Positions 1 to 12,900 of a stretch of 64,000 bases of DNA are shown here, in pieces. Each line of letters opens with the position of its first letter. The stretch's first letter is position 1. The DNA comes from Phalacrocorax aristotelis (taxonomy: Eukaryota > Chordata > Aves > Suliformes > Phalacrocoracidae), in NCBI RefSeq assembly GCF_949628215.1, contig NC_134311.1:14260582-14324581 (forward strand), read 5' to 3'. The translations under genes and the position numbers were made by a program. The notes under the pieces were generated by a model. The model saw only the letters and a program-made list of their open reading frames with translations, was not told where the DNA came from and made no database searches.

Positions 1-206
1 AGCCTCACTAAAATCCATGAATATTGATGTCAGGAATCCATTATTTGTAGTTTAATTTTTTGTTTTTATTAAACCTCAACTGTTCCTAGTAGAGGTTCTC
101 CTGGGTTAAAAGCATCGTGCTGAAACTGTGCTGTTCAAGCACGGTTCAAGTACTCCAAATATGGAATACACATCTTTTATTCTTGATATTTTGGCTTCCC
201 TTCAAG

Positions 207-314
207 AGTGTATTTGGAAAAACTTTTTGCAACTGCGTGCTGGCTGGGCCTCGAAGACTGTTTGAACCTGTCATCTGAACTGTATGCTAAGTGGATGGAC
301 AACCCTGAGTACAA
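207..314 (+). CDS. LVRN: LVRN coding exon (first in window)
   Basis: The acceptor follows the pyrimidine-rich run ending ttcaag (AG at 205-206). An AG two bases further on (207-208) is an alternative acceptor. The frame reads [18 protein letters not shown] and continues to DNPEY. The donor GTAAGA at 315 splits a lysine codon after two bases, which the next exon completes. The segment contains an NLS glycosylation sequon. Confidence 0.85.
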
Positions 315-3300
315 GTAAGAATGATAATGTGCTCTTAGAGGTGTGCATGCGTGAGTGAGGTGGAAGTTAAAGGGCTCTTTAATGGTGGAGGCAGAGTGAG
401 AAATACTCCTGTACACTGCTCTTCTCTTGACAGAATGACAGAATTTAATCCTAACTGCGCCCCCCAACCCCCTCCTCTTCCCTAAATCCCAACTTTATGA
501 TTTTGTAATTATTGCTTTTTACATGGACTTTGCAGGTGGGAAGATATAGATTTTTGCCATGAAGACCAAAATCTGTTTAGTCACATAACAGTGAACCTTA
601 GATTAGAGCTAATATCCCATATTGTCCAGTCCTCTTGCTGCAGTATAGCCTTAGGGTTATCATGTATACCAACTCAGTTTCTAAGCTCCTCTTAGCAATA
701 CTGAGTGAAATGGTGTTTGTATGATACAGGCATCTGCTCATGGTGAGCTCATCAAATTGCCTTGCATGTTCTGTATTCACATAAAGAGCTGCTGGGAACA
801 GCTGTCAGTTCTTATGCTGGTATCGGAGCCTAGTGATCAGGTTTCTGGTCTGTGAGGATGGAGTCTGGGCTCCACCAGGATCAGACTTTTCTGTATTCAA
901 GTATTGCATTGTTAAGGAAAATTTATGATGTATTGAAGTTATTATTCTCTTTTCTTCCCTCTTTCTTTTGATGTTTTTCTATGCAATGGTCAAATAGTAT
1001 TGGCACTGGTGAGTGAATATTTAAAGTTTATTATTATTTTTAATTGTTGTAATAAATATTTTGTTGTTAATTGTGTCTCTGTTGATATATGTAGTTAGCT
1101 AAGTAAACTGAACTTGTACTTTTATGTTTGTGGTTTTTTAAATAGCTTCATAGTGATTATCCTTATAAAAACCACACTGTGCTTTGCAGTTAAACTGAAA
1201 AGCTTAAATAGCCTAAATACATTCTGTTATGTGCCAGAGAATGTCCTTACTATCCCATACTAAAAGCAACAATGCTATGCTGAATTCTCACACTGTTTTC
1301 AAAATAGTCACCTATCTTCCCCTATTAATAGTATTTGGTTTTTTTGTTCCTGGTGGAATGCTACCTACCTTATCTGAGTTGAAGAGATGAAAAGTCTGTG
1401 AAATATATTAGCTGATCTGGTTTTGAATTAGGTGGAGAAGATTAATGTCGCTGTCCTTCCTAGCACCGAGAAAAGTTCAAAGGGATTTTACAGCCTCACA
1501 CTTCACGCGTCTGTAAGTGTGGAAAAAAATTGCAACTATGAATATTATTAAGTGGAAAAATGATCATGTTTTGAAGGAAAAGAACCATAGGAGATAGGAC
1601 ATTTCTTAGGTTTCAAATGACATGTCACATCTCCTGTTCAGTTAAAGAGGAGGCATTTCATATGCTGCATAGAAAAGCAAAAGGGCACAATCAACTTTTG
1701 ACTGATATTTCACAGACAGACCCTTTTAAATGCTTTTACATTCTCCATCTGGGAGCAAAATTCATAAGAGCATACTATAGCTGTTCCGCCGCAGGTGGAA
1801 CCCAGTAGGATTCGCACATCTGTGGATGGGGGTAGTGCTTTTCCCTTTCAGATAAGGTGATCAACTTTCAGATGAACATTTCCAAACAGTTCCTGGCAGA
1901 ACTTAACTGGACTTGATACAGTGCTTTTTTTTCCTATTCTATTGAGATAACAAGCCAAGAACTATGATTCTCAGCCAGTTTCTCAGTTTTACTCTTTTTT
2001 GCTTATAGGAGTGAAGTGGAGCTAGCTAAATCAATGTATTTTCTGTGGTACTGTTACTGGCTTGCCTTCTTTTGAAAGAAGGAGATGAGTCTAGAGGGAG
2101 GGACAATGTTGCTGTACAATTTAGTTATTTACTGAAGGTAAGCATGTACTGCTGTTGCCCTTAAAAGTTAAGAAATCACTATGTCACTTCTGCATTGGCT
2201 CCAGGAAAATGACATAAAATAATCCACCCTTCTTCCCAGCAAATTTTTGCATCTTCCCCAAGATCCAGAAACGAGAGAATCCTGGCAGGCCAGGAATATC
2301 AAACCACACCACCACTCCTGGAAAAAATATCAAGATTAACAAGCCCCACCCCTCATGTAATATAACCTCAAGCTCCAAAATCCTCCTGGACCACACTGAA
2401 CTTCCTCTGTGAACTATATAACATAAACCACTTCAGGGATGTCACCAGCCAGTAGACCGTTGTCCCATAGTAGGCTGCCCATACAGCCTGCCTTGAATGC
2501 TGAACGTCAGAGCTGCAGCCAAATGATACAAGCCAAATGAGCTTGTCTATTTGCTCTTCACCCACAACAACTTTACACTCAGTAACCAACATTTTCTTGA
2601 AACTATTGGAACAGCTGCAGTAGCAAAATAAATAGCTGTATTTCAGCCAAAGCAGCTTTAACCTATTATCACCCTACCATGGCCTCTTTCTGCAACTTTA
2701 TTAAATGATTATGAAACAAAATTACTAGACCCTGTAACTCAGGTAACATCTGTCATAAAAGGATTCCTCAGAGGACTATTCTTTACCTTGACATAACCAC
2801 TCCATCTCAGTAAGCATCATTCTTGGTGGCAAATCCCTTATGTTCCAGCACATATCCAGGTAAATGAATCCAAACTATTTTTTGCAGTAAATATAAAACA
2901 TGCCCACACTTTCTTTTTTTATGCCAGTGAAATCCCTCACCCACAGCATGACTATCAAAATCCCTGCATCTTGCATTTTCACTTCTTAACGAGTGATGTC
3001 TGGCATGCAAAACACCTGACTCTCTCCCCCATTCCCACAGTCCTTCTTAGTTTCCAGAGTTTATAACTTAACGTGTCTCTACTGTTTGCTTTGAAGATTG
3101 CTGTCATATAGCCTTCCTTCTGACTAATGTTATATCTCTTTCTGCTGGTGTCACCCCCATTTTCTTTAGGATGGTCTGCTGAAACTCAGAGGAATTTTTC
3201 AAAAATTATATTTAGGTTTGAATTTGCTGCTTCCAGTTTTGGGTCTGAAGAACGGCTTTTGTGACCAGAAACTTGTCCGGTTTCCCAAGCCTATCTCCTC

Positions 3301-6300
3301 ATCTAATGGAAGATAGTTTTTACACCTCTACTTACAATCTTGATCTTAAGTAACGCTAAGCAGATTAACAGTATACTATTGGAAAGTGAAACGTTTCATT
3401 TGTAGCAAAAGAACCCATTCTCCTACAGAGAATTAGCCCAACATACCATTAATTTACACTGATTTTAGTTAGCCTGCGTAGTAGAATACATTGCTACACT
3501 GGAAAGCATTGACAATATCTTGATGTCAGGGACACGTCATTGCCACAGGAGAAATTTTCTGTTCAGCCTTTGCACATGGAGTATCACAGTGCTAACATTT
3601 GCATTTATCACCATGTTGAAGACTCTTCCCTGGGGTGGGAGTAATAGGAGGCTGTCTGTTGCATGCAGAAATGCCCCTTCTGTTTCCATTTGTGCTGCAC
3701 ATAGATGAACTGAAGAAACTTTGAAAAGGTTTGTCTGGGATGATGCTTATACGGAGCCGTACACTCTTTAATGGTGTGATCCATGTCCTAGGCTGTGATT
3801 TGAAAGAGTGACGTTGACACTGTATGTACACAAAATAGCTTGGTCCAACTGTTCAGAAAAATGTTTTTGGCTTGCCTTTAAACTGCATGTTTAAATTATC
3901 AATAAAGCAATCAAATTTCCTACCTTTAATAGATTGCTATTTTATATTCTTTCTTGTGCATCTTTTAATTGCAAATAAACATTTGTTTTCAGGTATGTGT
4001 TAACTGCTGATTTTGACTTTACAACAATGCAGTACCTCTTAATCATATTTTGCTTTGCAGAATTCCCTTTTTAATTAGGAGAACAGTTTGCTGCTATGGT
4101 GTTGCAGTGGGAAGTGATAAAGAATGGAATTTTGCATGGGAAATGTATAACCATACTGACTCCACGAAGGAAGACAAAGACATCCTGCTCTCTGCCATGG
4201 GCTGTGCCAAAGATTCATGGCTACTTCACAGGTGACCTTGATCAAAGTATATATTTGTGTATATAGACATAAATCATAGGAACACAAATACTGTACTGTG
4301 CAAACCTGATGGAGGTTTGTCTGCCCCAGAAGCATGTGCCTTATAGACCACTGGAAAAATCTTAGAGAGTTTTCTTACAGGGAAAGTATGTTAAACAGGG
4401 CAAACACAAATGACCCTTCTGCTGCTGTAACATCCCAGACGCTGGTGATCACTGAGAAAGGGATTTCCTGAGCTGGTAACTAGTGTGTCATGCCTAACAT
4501 CGGGCCTGTCTTCTGTCGATATATCTTGTGACCTTTTTGAACTGAAATTGTACCTTCAAACTTTATAGCAGACTATGGCAACATATCCCATAATATAATT
4601 GCATGTTGTCTGAAAATATGCTTCCTTTTGGTTTTGTTTTAAACCTATTTTGTGTTGCCTTTTTTTTTTTTTAACTTGGAACCCATTGGCTGACCCTACT
4701 CTCTGCACTGTAAGAAACAGTAATTTTTATAATTTGCTTTGACATTTTTCCCTGCCATTTATGATTTTATATAATTTTCCCATTCTCCTTCTCCCCTGCT
4801 TATTTTGTTTCCAAAGTAAAGTGTCATGGTCTATTTAGCCTCTGTATGGAAGCCAAATCACCCACAGGTTAAGGACAAAAATGAAAATAGACTTACTAGC
4901 AAGCTTTTCTCCATTTGAAGTGCAGTCCCACCCTGAAAAGTTATTATTTTTTTAAAAATTTCCAGCCTCATAGAATCATAGAACATCCTGAACTGGCAGG
5001 GATCCATGAAGATCATCATGTGGGGCAACCTAAAAATTAAGCTATATATCTGAGTGTTGTCCAAATGCTTCCTGAACACAGTTTGGAATACTGTATTTAT
5101 TATCTTTCACTGGCATCCATATAAAATCTTTTCACTTTATCAGTAAAAAGATGTTGAAGCTGAATTCTCTAATCTGTCATGTCCACATTACCTGAAGAAT
5201 TCATCAAAGGACAGAAATTTGCCAGTGACTCAAGACTGATCATCCAAGAATTGGCATAAATTCAATGGGTCTAAAGCACTAAAAGTAGCAGAGATGTTTC
5301 TCCTGCCAGCCACCTGCTCTTGTGATAGCGGTGTTTTGAGAAGACAGAACAAAAACGCTTGAGAAGAAGGCAAGATGGGTTGCCAAAAGATGCCCAGACA
5401 GCTATGCTAATTTTCTGCCTAACATACGCTCCTTTACTGACTTTGTCACGGGCACAGGCTAGCACTGGTCCCTGACAAGCTCAGGGAGTTGTGATGCCCT
5501 CCTTCCTCCCTGTGCCTTAGTAGTTGATAAGCCAATCTATTTTTTGAAATACCACCCTGAAAGTCTTTGGAGGTGAGGAACATTAAGCTGGGCTTTTCTT
5601 GTCCATCAGTATGTTTTGTCCATTCTGTTAAGTATGGTGGTAGCATGCAGATGGGAGAAATCCAGCTCATCTACTCTAGCCATAAAGCAGCTGCCTGCGT
5701 AATAGTGCTCCTTGAAAATAGGAGTGTGGAAGGTGATACATTGAGGCAACGAAGAGAGTAGTTACTTATTTTTTCAAGATATTCAGGCACTCATTGCAAC
5801 TGATGTCGTTGGCAGGTAGTTTCTTAAGTACTTCTGAAATCATGCCTTAGCCCCCATGAAAGCATCTGAGACCACTTGTTATTGGGTCTTGTTACAGGGG
5901 ACATATAAACAGATCCCATTTGCATGAGCGTCTCGCTGCTGGCTCACTCTCTAGGCTCCACTTGTGTCACAGCAAAGTAGGTCTCCAGAAACTGAAAGGC
6001 AGTTTGCCTTTCCACAGGGTTGTCTGGTATGAGTGGTTGTCTTTCTGTAACACAGATAAGAAAAGCACATATATCCACCTGAGGTGCTACACCCTCATTT
6101 TACTGAGAAGTGGAGAGTCAGTATGCAATAACAGGGCATTTCACCAACGTAAGGACAAAAACCAGAGTGAATATATAGCTCAGTGGCACCAGCTTTGGTA
6201 TAACCTTCCACATTCTGGTATTTGTTGAGACAAGAATTTTCCCAAACTGGGTGATGTTTCCAGATCATCACTGTTAAACAGCAAGTGGCAGGTACAATTA

Positions 6301-9300
6301 TTACCTTCTTTTCTAACAGGTACTTGCAATATGGACTCAGTGATACGTTATTTTCCTCCAATTGTACTTCAGTTGTCATTTTATATGTGGTGACTAAGGA
6401 TATTGGGCACCGTATAGCCTGGGAATTTGTTACAGAAAATTGGCCGCTTTTAAGTGAAAGGTATGGTAAGCAACCAGCTTTGGGTTCCCTTCTGTGGCTC
6501 TTTGGCTTCTTCCTCCATTTTTATGTTTGAGCTGTAAAATCCAGGTACAGATATTTCCTCCAGAGATAGATTTTTTGTAATCACAGAGTCACAGAATGGT
6601 AGGCATTGGAAGGGACCTCTGGAGGTCATCTCAACCAACCCCCCTGCTTGAGCAGGCACACCCAGAGCAGGGGGCACAGGAACACATCCAGGCGGGTTTT
6701 GAATGTCTCCAGGGAAGGAGACTCCACACCCTCCCTGGGCAGCCTGTGCCACTGCTCTGTCATCCTCACAGGAAAAGTTTTTTTCACATATTTAAGTGGA
6801 ACTTCCTGTGTTCCAGCTTCTGCCCATTGCCCCTTGTCCTGTCATTGGGCACTATTGAAAAGAGTCCAGTCCCGCTGTCCTGACACCCATCCTTTAGGTA
6901 TTTATAGGTATTGATGAGATCCCCCCTCAGTCTTGTCTCCTCCAGGCTTAACAAAACCAAGCCTCTCAGCCTTTCCTCATAGGGGAATGCTCCAGGGACA
7001 AGTAACAATTGATGCAATTCCTTAAGTATGCAGAGCAGTGTTTCCAGAGGATTTAACCCTGATCAGGGCTTAATGTCAAAGAAGAGCTCATGTCAAACAC
7101 AGAATGCTTTAAAAATTAGTCCATTCATTACTGTTGCAGTGCTTTAAAGTGTTAAAGTTCCTGGAAAATATCACTCTAGAAATGGGTTTATCCACTAGCA
7201 TTTCACAAGCATGGGTGTAAAATGCTGGACTAAAATTGTAACCTCTTTTCCAAAGAGAGTATGGAGAGATGGAGGTTTGGAGCACCCAGGTTTACAAGCA
7301 TGGCAAGGACTAGCTACAGTATTATTCCCTAACTTAAGTCCTTACCCATCTCCAGCCTACCTGCACTGATGCAGGTAAACTGCAGTTGAGCTTGGGCTAC
7401 CTGTCTCAAGCAAAGCAAGTATTTTGATGTCTTTTTGAAGATGTCTTTTCTCCTTGGCAACGGTGCAAAGCCGCAGGGCTGTGACAGAGTACATTCCTGC
7501 TGCCTTTGGTGGCAGAGGAGTCCATTGGGAGCCATTAGCAGCAACATAACCACGACCAGCCATCTGGGAGCATTTAAATACACATTTGTGTTACTAACAC
7601 TAGAAAAGGCAAGTTGTAGCAGGTTTGTGTCACACCAACCTGTTCCCTTACAGAACTTTTCTGTGTCCCATACTGATGAGAAATTTGCTGGGAAAGTGAC
7701 CTGTTATTTTCAAACCAAAAGGATAGTGTGGGCATTAATTTATATGCCATCCTCAAGATACCAAAAGAAAACAAGTTGTTAGATTCATTATTGGTTAGCC
7801 TTTCTAGCTCAGTTTAGCTGTATGGGCTCGCAAGGATTATCTGTTTTAAGCAAAGAATTCATGTTACCAAAGTAGAAATACCAGATCTTACTGGGAAATG
7901 GAAATGAAGGGTAATTTGTGTGCTTCATCCTGCTCAAATGTCTAAACTGAATGTTAACGATATTTCTTTAAAAGGGGAGAAAGAGTATACAATTGCAAAC
8001 TTCAGCTTAGTTGGCATTTCCAACATGGTAAATAAAAATAAATAGTAGGAATATTTTAAAAGGAGATTAAATTTAGTATATTTGCTGTTTGAAGGACCTT
8101 TATCTCAATTTTACAGGTATGGGAAACAATTATTACAGGATGTATTACGAGTTATGGGAAGATTTGTCAATACAGATGTTCAGATCCAAGAGGTAAATCA
8201 GAAGCAGTTAGTTTCAACTTTATTGGCCGTTCGAAAACAGAGGCTTTGAAATCTGTTGTTTTTTAAAGAAATCATAGAATGTATAATGTTGCTGTGTTGA
8301 GACATTCAGAAAAATTATACTTCCTCATCTGAAAAATAAACATATGATCATGCACCCAGAGCTCTGCACTCTGTGTGGGCAGTTGGCTGTTAAGCATGGC
8401 AGGAAAGTGAGCTTTTGTGCAGGGTTGGATGTTGTCCTGCTCTGCATGGCTGCAGTGTAAGAGGTTGCCTGTCTGTGCACTGAACAGATGGCCTGCACGT
8501 GTGATACAGTTCTTTCCTTTTGATGGCATGGCAGCCCAGATCAGCCCACGAACAAAACTTTCTAATTGGGCGGCTGTACATCTTGAAAAGGGAATGGGTT
8601 TCGGGAAACCTACTGAAGGGTGGAAATCTCTGGGAGGTAGCTGTAGGCTGTCTTATTTTATTCCCCACAGTAATCCCCGTTAGTGCCTTGGACAAATAAC
8701 TATCACTGCTTGTTTCATTCCCTTTTCTTGTCTTTTCACCTCCAGTCCAAGTCTTCCTAGATTCTTTCCCAAAATATTATTGTCTTTTCTAAACAGGTCA
8801 GCTTTTGTGCTGTCTGCATCTGATCTGTTTGTATCTGTCATTTCAAGAAAAAAACTGCTTCCTGTTTTTTTGATGTTGATTGATGAATGCATACAGGAAG
8901 TAACTGAGAAGGGATGCTTAAGGAAGAGAGCAATTCAGAGAGCTAGCTCCTAAAATCAAAGAAAACTCTCTTGAACGTTCATGAACTATAAGTTTTTCAC
9001 CTTTTGCTCTTTAGGGACAAGTTAACTCCCCAGGATGGGAAAAGCAAAAGCCCAGAAGGCCTTTAAATTAGTCTTCAGGTTTGGAACTGAGTCCAAATAA
9101 ATATTATCAAAGCTGTCTCGTTTTCCTCTTTGAAGTCTGTCTGTAGAGATCACCTTTGCCATGGTGTCTACAGGAAATGTACCAAAAGTTGGCCTGCTGG
9201 CATCTTAGGTTGCTGGTTGTCATGCTGACATCTATTTCATTCCTCTTCTTCATTTCCTGCTCCCACTATGTATTTCTTTGCTATTTTTCAGTCCTCTGTT

Positions 9301-9796
9301 GTCTTCTGCTCATAAGACTGATAGGAAAGACTTCTTGTTCTGTGATTGTATAACAAACAGCACAAGAGGATTCTGCTACCCAACTAGTCCGAGACACTGT
9401 GTGGTATCACCAGTACTAATGAAGTTGGCTGCCTTTGAAATGATTTTGAGAGGGATGGCAAAAGGGCACATTCCTGATGTGCAAGGAGCTTTCCCACCTT
9501 AGTGTTAACCAGTAAGGTTGCCCCATCCCCTCCTTAGGCCCTGCCATCTCCCCTTTTCTATGCACTTCTGTCTAAAGCATCTGTCAGGTACACAGTTACT
9601 TCCTGCAAGTGAAGTTGTGTGAACTAAGCTCATGTGTTTCTTTCTTCAGTTGCAGGTTTTTTATAATACTACACTGGAAGAGGATGAGAGAGTGGCTACT
9701 ACTCTACTGCTGGAATTTGCAAAATTTGAAAATATGGAAAGGAGAAAACTGCTAAACAAAGTTGCCAGCTGGTTACAAAAAAATGTAGATGATTGA
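207..9796 (+). CDS. LVRN: LVRN (laeverin, aminopeptidase Q), 3' part, five exons
   Basis: Spliced coding segments are 207-314, 4061-4231, 6320-6460, 8117-8192 and 9650-9796, about 213 residues ending in TGA. All junctions are GT/AG and the phases join without a break. The product matches the C-terminal helical (ERAP1_C-like) region of M1 zinc aminopeptidases. It fits laeverin best, with ACWLGLEDC, a CYGxAxGSDKEW motif and a C-terminus of the form LEEDERV...WLQKN. Laeverin is a type II membrane peptidase of about 990 residues. The catalytic HEXXH and GAMEN motifs lie upstream of this window. Four N-glycosylation sequons (NLS, NHT, NCT, NTT) suit an extracellular domain. No disabling change is seen. 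ENPEP and ANPEP are the closest alternatives but fit less well at CYGxAxGSDKEW and at the C-terminus. The gene is followed by ARL14EPL and COMMD10, as in human 5q23.1. Confidence 0.88.
315..4060 (+). other. LVRN intron
   Basis: Intron of 3.7 kb, moderately AT-rich. No exon is needed here, because the flanking exons join in phase and the protein is continuous with laeverin. Minus-strand open frames at 2184-2592 and 2807-3010 were inspected and match no family I recognise. Confidence 0.7.
4061..4231 (+). CDS. LVRN: LVRN coding exon
   Basis: The acceptor is tgctttgcag at 4051-4060. The first base completes the split lysine codon, then the frame reads [20 protein letters not shown] and ends in SWLLHR, with the arginine codon split at the donor GTGACC (4232). 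The CYG...GSDKEW block is the most diagnostic laeverin-like motif in the window. One NHT sequon is present. Confidence 0.92.
4970..5080 (-). mobile_element. Diverged CR1 LINE 3' fragment
   Basis: It begins tagaatcatagaacatcctg and continues with a diverged form of the bird CR1 3'-terminal sequence (reverse complement). It is short and degraded, and lies inside an LVRN intron (4232-6319). I see nothing else notable in that intron. Confidence 0.65.
6320..6460 (+). CDS. LVRN: LVRN coding exon
   Basis: The acceptor ttctaacag ends at 6319. The exon is 141 bp and begins and ends in the same split-arginine phase. The frame starts [17 protein letters not shown] and ends ENWPLLSER. This corresponds to the 'RYLxY...AW(D/E)F...NW' helices of M1 aminopeptidases. 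An NCT sequon is present. The donor is GTATGG at 6461. Confidence 0.9.
6581..7003 (-). mobile_element. CR1 LINE 3' fragment, antisense to LVRN
   Basis: The segment opens with tcacagagtcacagaatgg followed by ggaagggacctctggaggtc, the reverse complement of the CR1 3' end. It runs through the usual CR1 blocks (tgtctccagggaaggagactcc; tcccccctcagtcttgtctcc). Roughly 420 bp of the 3' part survives, 5'-truncated and non-coding. It sits in the LVRN intron 6461-8116. Confidence 0.93.
8117..8192 (+). CDS. LVRN: LVRN coding exon
   Basis: This short exon follows the acceptor tttacag (ends 8116). It completes the arginine codon and reads [16 protein letters not shown], then NTDVQIQE. The donor is GTAAAT at 8193, phase 0. 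The TDxQI motif matches the same place in laeverin and related enzymes. Confidence 0.87.
8193..9649 (+). other. LVRN last intron
   Basis: Intron of 1.46 kb between the phase-0 donor at 8193 and the acceptor at 9649. I recognise no repeat or gene in it. Confidence 0.7.
9650..9796 (+). CDS. LVRN: LVRN terminal coding exon
   Basis: The acceptor tttcttcag ends at 9649. The exon encodes 48 residues beginning [15 protein letters not shown] and ending SWLQKNVDD, then TGA at 9794-9796. It has the final amphipathic helices typical of M1 peptidase C-termini and one NTT sequon. Confidence 0.9.
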   Translation: MQVFYNTTLEEDERVATTLLLEFAKFENMERRKLLNKVASWLQKNVDD

Positions 9797-9866
9797 CTTG
9801 GAAAACAATTTCCAGGATATTTTAGAGTGTGACTCACTAGCATTTTGGTATTCATTTTAAGATGTA

Positions 9867-9872
9867 ATTAAA
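9867..9872 (+). terminator. LVRN polyadenylation signal ATTAAA
   Basis: ATTAAA lies 71 bp after the LVRN stop codon. A GU-rich stretch (tcctgtggttgtcttcc, about 9893-9909) follows. This gives a short 3' UTR of about 90-100 bases. Confidence 0.65.
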
Positions 9873-9909
9873 GATAAAACACATTTTTATGAGTCCTGTG
9901 GTTGTCTTC

Positions 9910-12900
9910 CCAAATGGAAAGTCAGGCTAAAATAATTCATAAAGAAAAGAAAGATTCAGCAAGAGAAATAAGAGATATATTTTCATATTAGATCTAAATT
10001 AATTTCCTACAGGATGAGTTGTTAGTAGGGATGTGTTGCCAATATTAATCTAACATACAGACACAGTCCCAAGTCCTTTCTTTTTTCCTGAATAGTCTGT
10101 GGCAAAAACACATGAGGATCTGGGAAAGTTTTATATTCTTTTTTGTTTATGGTTTGTACTGTGGCCTTGGGAAGTCATTTAATCTGTCTCTTTCCACTTC
10201 TGTGTTTGTAAATTGCAGAGAGGATAATAATTCAGAACAGCGCTGTGAAACATAAACTTCAGAATGGCTTCAGAGCCGTAGGGATGAAAGGACTAAAGAA
10301 ACCTCAAATTTTAATTGCAAAAAATGAATGCCTTGTCATTCAAACTTTATTTTTCCTCAGCAGATCTATACTTCATGTGTCTATATTCACATTTGTGTTT
10401 GATTAGGAATGTGCTTTTGAAGACACCCTCCCAGTTGTTTCTGTTTAGCGTGCTTCAACCCCCAGGACAGTCTTGGAATGTGTAAGCTGGATTCTTTTTG
10501 GATTAAATTTATCTAGGACATGATGAGCTCTGGGTGTGCAACTGATAGACACCACCACCTGACAGTCATTTCATCCATGGCACTAGAGTGCAACTAGTCT
10601 AAACTAATGCCTCTGGAACATCACCAAGTGTCTTATGACACTGAGCTGCTCGCTGATGTAGACATAGGGTTAATCGTCTTGCCTCCGTAGCATTTTGGAG
10701 GTGACAGACAGAATTCAGTCCATCAGTATTAGCAAACCATATTAGCTTGTGGTTGAAGAAGTATGGGATGCTGAGTCCATGCAATTTATTTGTGGGGCAA
10801 TGGTATTATGACAAAATTAGTGTACTGGTGCTCATTTTAACATAGAACACAGTGTTATGGGGGAATGCAGGAAACCCAAGAAGTTAGAGTACTGCACTAT
10901 GAGAAGACAAGGAATAAATCCCAGACTTGTTAATACAAAGAATTTTCACTGGCACCCTCCAAATACATTTAAGGAAAACAATGCCATGTTGGCTTCAGTG
11001 AATCTCCTCTGCTTCCCATGGCTGCAAAGAAAAACTGTAACTATTTTGAGACTACTTGAGGATCCCTTCAGATCCCTTCAGTGTATGGGAATTGTACAGC
11101 CAGGTTTGTGCTGGAATCGTCTGACATCTTTAGCATTTCATCCAGTTAAGGGTTGTGCCAAAGAAAATGGTGTGCATTTTTTACAGTATTCATCAAGCTG
11201 ATTCAGAAAGCAGAGGAAGTCATCGAGGCTATGATGGGTTAGAGGAGTTTTGTTTCAGCATTTCATGTGACTCCCACTAGTTAATCACTGGCTCTGAATG
11301 CCTCACTGGATGGGCTAAGCAAAGCTCAGGAAAGTAATTTTTGCAGGATTTATGGACTAGACTTCCCATACCATTTAACCTCTAAGCCCAGTAGGTCCAA
11401 AACATTTCATTCCAACCCTGAGTGACCACTCTTCCTTATTATTCTTTGTTATCTTTTTCTTCTTTTTACTGAAGAAAAATCTTAATTAGAAATGCCAATA
11501 TGTAAACAATTACTAAAACAATTTAAAATAAATGATTTTCAAATAATGGCTCCTGACTAATGTGTGACGTTCTGTATTGCAGAATATCAGCACAGCTTTC
11601 ATGGCAGAGGCAAATGGTGAAAGTGACGGCTAGGCAAGCTGCCTGAGTAGGAGCAGATCTGAATCGCTCTTGCTTCCATGCATGCACACATTTGCACTTG
11701 GCAGCATGTAACATCGACAGCTGTACAATGGCAGTTCTTGCTGCTGTCGAGTACAAGTTGAGCACAGAGGTTTGGAGAGAGGCAAATGGGAGATGCAGCA
11801 AGGGAAGGAAAGGTGCACGGGAGGAATCCAGGGCAAGTTGAGAAAGCTGCTTTATTGCAAAGGGAGTTGGCGTGAAAGGAAGCTCATCGAAAATTAGTAT
11901 GAGGACATGGATGGGACTTTAGGAAATGAGCTTTTACAGTACTTACACAGACTGTGTAGGTGTTATGTGGCATGTAATTGTGAAGATGTGGGGGTGAGAA
12001 GCAATTTCCAGTGGAAGGAGGTGTCATTGATATAGAGGATGCATTTAGTGGGCCCTGAGGGAAAAAAAAATGTAGATATGATGGGAAAGACCAGCTATTT
12101 GCCTTAATTCCTGTTCTCTGCCCTGAGAGTGTGGAAGTCAAAAAGTTACTCTTGTTCTGCCCTTACAACATGCCTGTGTGACAGGGCAGGAGACTTGGGA
12201 GCTGGCAAGGATGGGGAAGAGATTGTGCAGTGGAAGGAGTGAGGGAGAATTAAGACCTGCAAGAATAAATGGGAAGGGAAGATGAAAAGAGGTGAGAGGA
12301 CCAGGGGTCCAGAGAGGAGACAGGATAAGAAAGCAAGCGAGGGAAGCTGCAGGAGCAAGGGAAGATCCAAGGGTAATGAGGAGAATGGACTAAAGAGGGA
12401 GAAGTTCAGGTTCCTCTTGAGTGCACTGCTTGCCCTGCTTCCTTTCCCCAAAGAAACTTGACCTGAGGTATTTTGAAGGATTTTGTTGTATTCTTCTGGA
12501 TCTTGTGTTGTTCATCCAGAACAGGGCCGATATGTCCTCAGGTATGTCCCTGCCCCAGCATCTGGTCATCTGCAGTTCCTCTCCAGTGTCCTTGCTCTAG
12601 CATAAGTTGCCCAAAGGCCACAGTCGCCTTGGAGGCATCCTTCCTCTGGGATCAAGCACTTTCTCCCAAATGTGCATCTCCAGCTGTGTCCTCAACATCT
12701 TCTATATGTCTCTTCCAGTTTGTTTCTTCCATTTTCTCCTACCTCCCTACTGCTCTTTCTTAAAATATGTTCGAGCAGTGATGCCACGTATTCCAGACTG
12801 GCTGCTATTTTGGTGTGTGATGGGCTGTTTTTGTTCATTTCTGAGGTGGCTGGAGGCAGTTGTTAGGGCACAGGGCAGTTCCTGCCCACCAGCAGCCCCT

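Noticed and set aside
2184-3010. Minus-strand open frames in the LVRN intron (74, 70 and 67 codons)
   Set aside because: They lie in different frames and show no motif I can name. An old retroelement is possible but cannot be supported from the sequence alone.
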